Source: Actinoplanes philippinensis (GTDB taxonomy: Bacteria; Actinomycetota; Actinomycetes; Mycobacteriales; Micromonosporaceae). Taken from it: a stretch of 64,000 nucleotides of DNA. The notes below the pieces were generated by a model. The model did not search any database and was not told the DNA's origin. It was given only the letters and a program-made list of their open reading frames with translations. The stretch spans positions 372,001 through 436,000 of the forward strand of contig NZ_FONV01000003.1 of NCBI RefSeq assembly GCF_900113015.1. Reading direction: 5' to 3'. The position numbers and the translations under genes are program-made. This document shows positions 61,051 to 64,000 of this stretch, piece after piece. Position 1 is the first letter of the stretch; each line of letters begins with the position of its first letter.

Positions 61051-62169
61051 ATGACCCTGACGACCGACTGTGCCTCCTGTGAGGACGAGCTGGCCTCCGG
61101 CGCTACCTACTGTGAGGTGTGCGGGCGTAGGCTCGCGGAACCGCCCGTTCCCGAGGCCGCGGCCGGCCCCGCGGCGCCGGCCCGCAAGGACTGCGCGCGG
61201 TGCGGGGCGGCGGGCTCCGTGGGCGACGACGGGTACTGCGAGGAGTGCGGCATGATGGCCGGCCGATCCCGCGATCATCTGGAGGCCGACGGCGGCCCGG
61301 CCGGCGCGGCGGTGAGCGACCGCGGGCGGCGGCACCACCGCAACGAGGACGCCATGTGGCTGGCGGTCGGCGAGGACGCCGCCGACGTGGTGGTCTGCGA
61401 CGGCGTGTCGGCGTCGTTCGACCCGGACGCCGCCTCCGACATCGCCGTCCGCGCCGCCGGGGAGCTGCTGGCCGGCGCCCGGCACCCGGACGTCCCGTTC
61501 GTCACCGACGGCACGGACGAGACCGTCGACCTGGACAGCCTGGAGCGTCCGGCGGGCGCGGTCGGGCTGGCCGGCGCGGTCGCGCACGCCATCACCGGCG
61601 CCGCCGCCGCTGTCGCGTCGCTCGCGCACACCGGCGACCCGCGCCGCGCCGCCGCCAACCCGGCCTGCACGATCGTGGCGGCCGCGGTGCGCGGGCCGCA
61701 CGTCGGCTACGGCTGGGTCGGCGACAGCCGGGTCTACTGGCTCGGCCCGCAGGGCCCGGCCGAGCAGCTCACCGAGGACGACTCGTGGGCCACCCACGTC
61801 ATCGCGCTGGGCGCCGACCCGGTGTCGGCGATGAACGACCCGAAGGCCCACGCCATCACCGCCTGGCTGGGCGCCGACGCCGGGCCGGTCCGGCCGCGGG
61901 TGCGCTCGTTCACCGCGACCGAGCCGGGGCACCTGCTGCTGTGCAGTGACGGCCTGTGGAACTACCTGGTCGACCCGGCCGAGCTCGGCAATCTGGTACG
62001 GGAATGCCTCACCGCCGCGAACAGCCTGCTCGGAGCAGCGCGGGCGATGGTCGCGTACGCGAACGCGGCCGGCGGCGCCGACAACATCACGGTCGCGGTG
62101 ATCCCGGTCCGCCCGGCGGCCACCGTGCCCGAGCCGGAGACCATCGACCTCGACACCACCAACGCGTAA
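61051..62169 (+). CDS. PP2C-family protein phosphatase with two N-terminal zinc ribbons
   Basis: 372 residues. Two CxxC-type zinc ribbons: Cys 7/10/21/24 (CASCEDELASGATYCEVCG) and Cys 48/51/63/66 (CARCGAAGSVGDDGYCEECG). The PP2C domain (about 85-368) keeps the metal-binding acids: HHRNEDA, VVVCDGVSAS, VGDSRVYWLG, LLLCSDGLW, GGADNITVAVI. It would remove phosphates from Ser/Thr residues, most probably the targets of the PknG encoded 19 bp upstream. The shared zinc modules suggest both enzymes dock to the same partner. Confidence 0.95.
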   Translation: MTLTTDCASCEDELASGATYCEVCGRRLAEPPVPEAAAGPAAPARKDCARCGAAGSVGDDGYCEECGMMAGRSRDHLEADGGPAGAAVSDRGRRHHRNEDAMWLAVGEDAADVVVCDGVSASFDPDAASDIAVRAAGELLAGARHPDVPFVTDGTDETVDLDSLERPAGAVGLAGAVAHAITGAAAAVASLAHTGDPRRAAANPACTIVAAAVRGPHVGYGWVGDSRVYWLGPQGPAEQLTEDDSWATHVIALGADPVSAMNDPKAHAITAWLGADAGPVRPRVRSFTATEPGHLLLCSDGLWNYLVDPAELGNLVRECLTAANSLLGAARAMVAYANAAGGADNITVAVIPVRPAATVPEPETIDLDTTNA

Positions 62170-62181
62170 GGAGTCCCGAGA

Positions 62182-63447
62182 GTGTCCTACACCGCCGAGG
62201 CCTTCCAGAACGAGTACCTCGCCCTGGGCGCGAGTGAAGTCAACGCGATCGTGACCGTCACGTCGAGCGGTGGCGAGGGCGGCCGCCGTACCGGTGGCGC
62301 GACCGAGATCATCATCGTCGACGCGTCCGGCTCGATGCAGGCCGAGGGCCGGATCGGCGCCGCCCGCCAGGCCGCCAAGGCCGCCGTCGAGTGCATCGAC
62401 GACGGTGTCCACTTCGCCATCATCGCCGGCGTCAGCACCGCCCAGCAGCTCTTCCCGGAGCCGGGCCGGCTGGCGGTCGCGTCGCCGCAGACCCGGGCCG
62501 CGGCCGCCGTCGCCATCGACCGGCTGCAGGCCAACGGCGGCACCGCGATGGGCGCGTGGCTGCTGCTGGCCGCGCAGCTGTTCGCGCAGCGGCCGGGCGA
62601 CATCAAGCACGCCATCCTGCTCACCGACGGCGACAACGGCGAGCGGTACGGATACCTGGACAGCGTGCTGGACCAGATCAAGGAGCAGTTCATCTGCGAC
62701 TGCCGGGGCGTCGGCGCGAACTGGAAGGTCGCCGAGCTGCGCAAGATCGCCGACCGGATGCTCGGCACCGTGGACATCGTGGCCAAGCCGATGGAGCTGA
62801 CCGCCTCCTTCCAGCAGATGATCACCGCGGCGATGGGCAAGACCTCCGCCGACGTGCAGCTGAAGGTGTGGACGCCGGTCAACGCCTCGGTCCGGTTCGT
62901 CAAGCAGGTGGAGCCGCAGGTCGCCGACCTGACCGGCAAGCGGGTCGAGGACGGTCCGCGGGCCGGCCGCTATCCGCTCGGCTCGTGGGGCCAGGAGAGC
63001 CGCGACTACCACATCTGTGTCGACGTGCCGGCCGGCGGCTCCGGCGACGAGATGCTGGCCGCCCGGGTGCACATCATGGAGGGTGACACCGAGCACGCCC
63101 GCGCCCTGGTCCGGGCAGTGTGGACGGACGACACCGCGCTGTCCACCCGGATCAACCGGCAGGTCGCCCACTACACCGGGCAGGCCGAGCTGGCCGACGC
63201 GATCCAGGCCGGCCTGGCCGCCCGCGAGGCCGGCGACGACCGGACCGCGACCATCAAGTTCGGCCGGGCCGCGCAGCTCGCGCACGCCAGCGGCAACAAG
63301 GCGACCGAGGAGCTGCTGGCCAAGGTGGTGGAGATCGAGGACCCGGTGACCGGTACGGTCCGGTTGCGCCGCAAGGTGGCGGCCGAGGACGAGATGGCGC
63401 TGGACACCCGCTCGACCAAGACCGTGCGGGTGGGTCGCGGCCAGTGA
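62182..63447 (+). CDS. von Willebrand factor A domain protein (TerY-like adaptor)
   Basis: 421 residues from GTG 62182 (AAGGAG upstream). VWA domain at about 20-215 with intact MIDAS: EIIIVDASGSMQAEGR (Asp47, Ser49, Ser51), the threonine in GTAMGAWLL, and LLTDGDNG. The C-terminal part (about 225-421) is a beta-rich domain followed by helices. It has no signal peptide, so it acts in the cytosol. VWA-PP2C-kinase triads, in which the VWA protein scaffolds the kinase and phosphatase, are known from Ter-type stress systems. Its stop overlaps the FHA gene (GTGA). Confidence 0.92.
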   Translation: MSYTAEAFQNEYLALGASEVNAIVTVTSSGGEGGRRTGGATEIIIVDASGSMQAEGRIGAARQAAKAAVECIDDGVHFAIIAGVSTAQQLFPEPGRLAVASPQTRAAAAVAIDRLQANGGTAMGAWLLLAAQLFAQRPGDIKHAILLTDGDNGERYGYLDSVLDQIKEQFICDCRGVGANWKVAELRKIADRMLGTVDIVAKPMELTASFQQMITAAMGKTSADVQLKVWTPVNASVRFVKQVEPQVADLTGKRVEDGPRAGRYPLGSWGQESRDYHICVDVPAGGSGDEMLAARVHIMEGDTEHARALVRAVWTDDTALSTRINRQVAHYTGQAELADAIQAGLAAREAGDDRTATIKFGRAAQLAHASGNKATEELLAKVVEIEDPVTGTVRLRRKVAAEDEMALDTRSTKTVRVGRGQ

Positions 63448-64000
63448 CGATGTACACCTGCCCGAAGGGTCACGCCTCGGCCGAGGGTGACTTCTGCGAC
63501 ACGTGCGGGACACGCATCGACGGCGCCGCCCCGGCCGCGCCGCTGCTGTCGGTGCCGGTCACCGAGCAGCCGGCCGCCCCGGTCAAGGAGAAGTGCCCCA
63601 ACTGCGGCTATCCGCGCAGCGGCCCGTTCCGGTTCTGCGAGGACTGCGGGTACGACCACAGCACCGGCCGGGTCCCGCAGATCGATCCGCCGCCGGTGGT
63701 GGCGCCCGCCGGCCCGTGGACGGCGACCGTCGCCGCCGATCCGGACTACTTCGCGCTCAACGACATCCAGGGTGTGGCGTTCCCGGCCGGGTCGATCCCG
63801 CAGACGATCCCGCTGGCCCCGCCGCAGGTGCGGATCGGCCGGCGCAGTGCGTCGAAGGGCACCACGCCGGAGATCGACCTGGGCGCGGCCCCGTCCGACC
63901 CGGGCGTGTCGCACAACCACGCGCTGCTCACCTTCAGCACCGACGGGACGTGGCTGGTGTCCGACGTCGGCTCCTCGAACGGCACCTGGATCAACGACGA
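63444..64000 (+). CDS. FHA-domain protein with N-terminal zinc ribbons (truncated by the right edge)
   Basis: 186 residues seen, reading off the edge. GTG 63444 overlaps the previous stop; ATG 63450 is an alternative. Two zinc-binding segments: C6/H10/C18/C21 (CPKGHASAEGDFCDTCG) and C51/C54/C65/C68. An FHA domain follows from about residue 125: VRIGRR, GVSHNHALL, SDVGSSNGTWIND, with the Arg, Ser, His and Asn that bind phosphothreonine all present. It reads phosphorylated Thr and is the probable output or docking partner of the kinase cluster. Unlike GarA, it also carries zinc modules. Confidence 0.93.
   Translation, partial: MTMYTCPKGHASAEGDFCDTCGTRIDGAAPAAPLLSVPVTEQPAAPVKEKCPNCGYPRSGPFRFCEDCGYDHSTGRVPQIDPPPVVAPAGPWTATVAADPDYFALNDIQGVAFPAGSIPQTIPLAPPQVRIGRRSASKGTTPEIDLGAAPSDPGVSHNHALLTFSTDGTWLVSDVGSSNGTWIND

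Noticed and set aside
1..64000. tRNA, rRNA, riboswitch, integrase, transposase and phage genes
   Set aside because: I looked for tRNA cloverleaf patterns, rRNA, ISs and att-like repeats in the intergenic DNA and found none I could support. Small RNAs or riboswitches cannot be excluded by eye.

Overview
The window is very GC-rich (roughly 70%), densely packed, uses many GTG/TTG starts, and has ATGA/GTGA overlaps inside operons. The gene content is that of a filamentous actinobacterium: SARP and LAL regulators, PknG/GlnH/GlnX, XRE-DUF5753 regulators, a CBM2-GH5 cellulase behind a CebR-like operator, DtxR/IdeR-type iron control. A methyl-accepting chemotaxis protein points to a motile lineage. 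I infer Micromonosporaceae, most likely Actinoplanes or a relative; this is inference, as there is no 16S gene. I see no tRNA, rRNA, CRISPR array, insertion sequence or phage gene.

Layout. 1-5.5 kb: a partial HEAT-repeat gene, a pterin dehydratase-glyoxalase fusion, and the glyoxylate bypass (aceA-aceB) divergent from a RamB-like regulator. 5.5-9.7 kb: DUF402 and AAA+ ATPase genes, an orphan MT0933-type antitoxin, a methyltransferase and small proteins. 10-13.8 kb: a four-gene polyamine/Fe3+-type ABC importer. 13.8-16.3 kb: secreted GH5 cellulase, then an ArsR-SRPBCC pair. 16.4-20.5 kb: a siderophore importer, substrate-binding gene divergent from permease/permease/ATPase, around a DtxR-type box. 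20.5-24.5 kb: chemoreceptor, L-2-hydroxyglutarate oxidase and a PrpF-like isomerase with GntR-like palindromes.

24.6-28.5 kb is one minus-strand operon: membrane ferric-reductase-like flavoprotein, FMN-binding protein, OmpR-type regulator and sensor kinase. Directly opposite runs DUF4956 - VTC-type domain - Cthe_2159-like lipoprotein (28.7-31.9 kb). 32-36.5 kb holds an XRE-DUF5753 regulator, a phosphodiester glycosidase with a GT2-GtrA fusion, and a diguanylate cyclase. 36.7-43.1 kb holds two giant regulators (SARP-AAA and LuxR/LAL), followed by a CMD-fold protein, a DrrAB-type exporter, a degenerate intradiol-dioxygenase-like protein, a NarL-type two-component pair divergent from a MacB/FtsX-type ABC exporter, an EAL-HDOD protein and an acyl-CoA ligase.

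The last 9 kb (55.3-64 kb) is the most interesting part. It is an eight-gene, tightly coupled run that starts as the mycobacterial glnX-glnH-pknG amino-acid-sensing locus and continues with a helical protein between glnH and pknG and then PP2C phosphatase, VWA-domain and FHA-domain genes. The kinase, the phosphatase and the FHA protein all carry N-terminal CxxC zinc-ribbon modules. It looks like a complete sense-phosphorylate-dephosphorylate-read-out system, and it runs off the right edge of the window.
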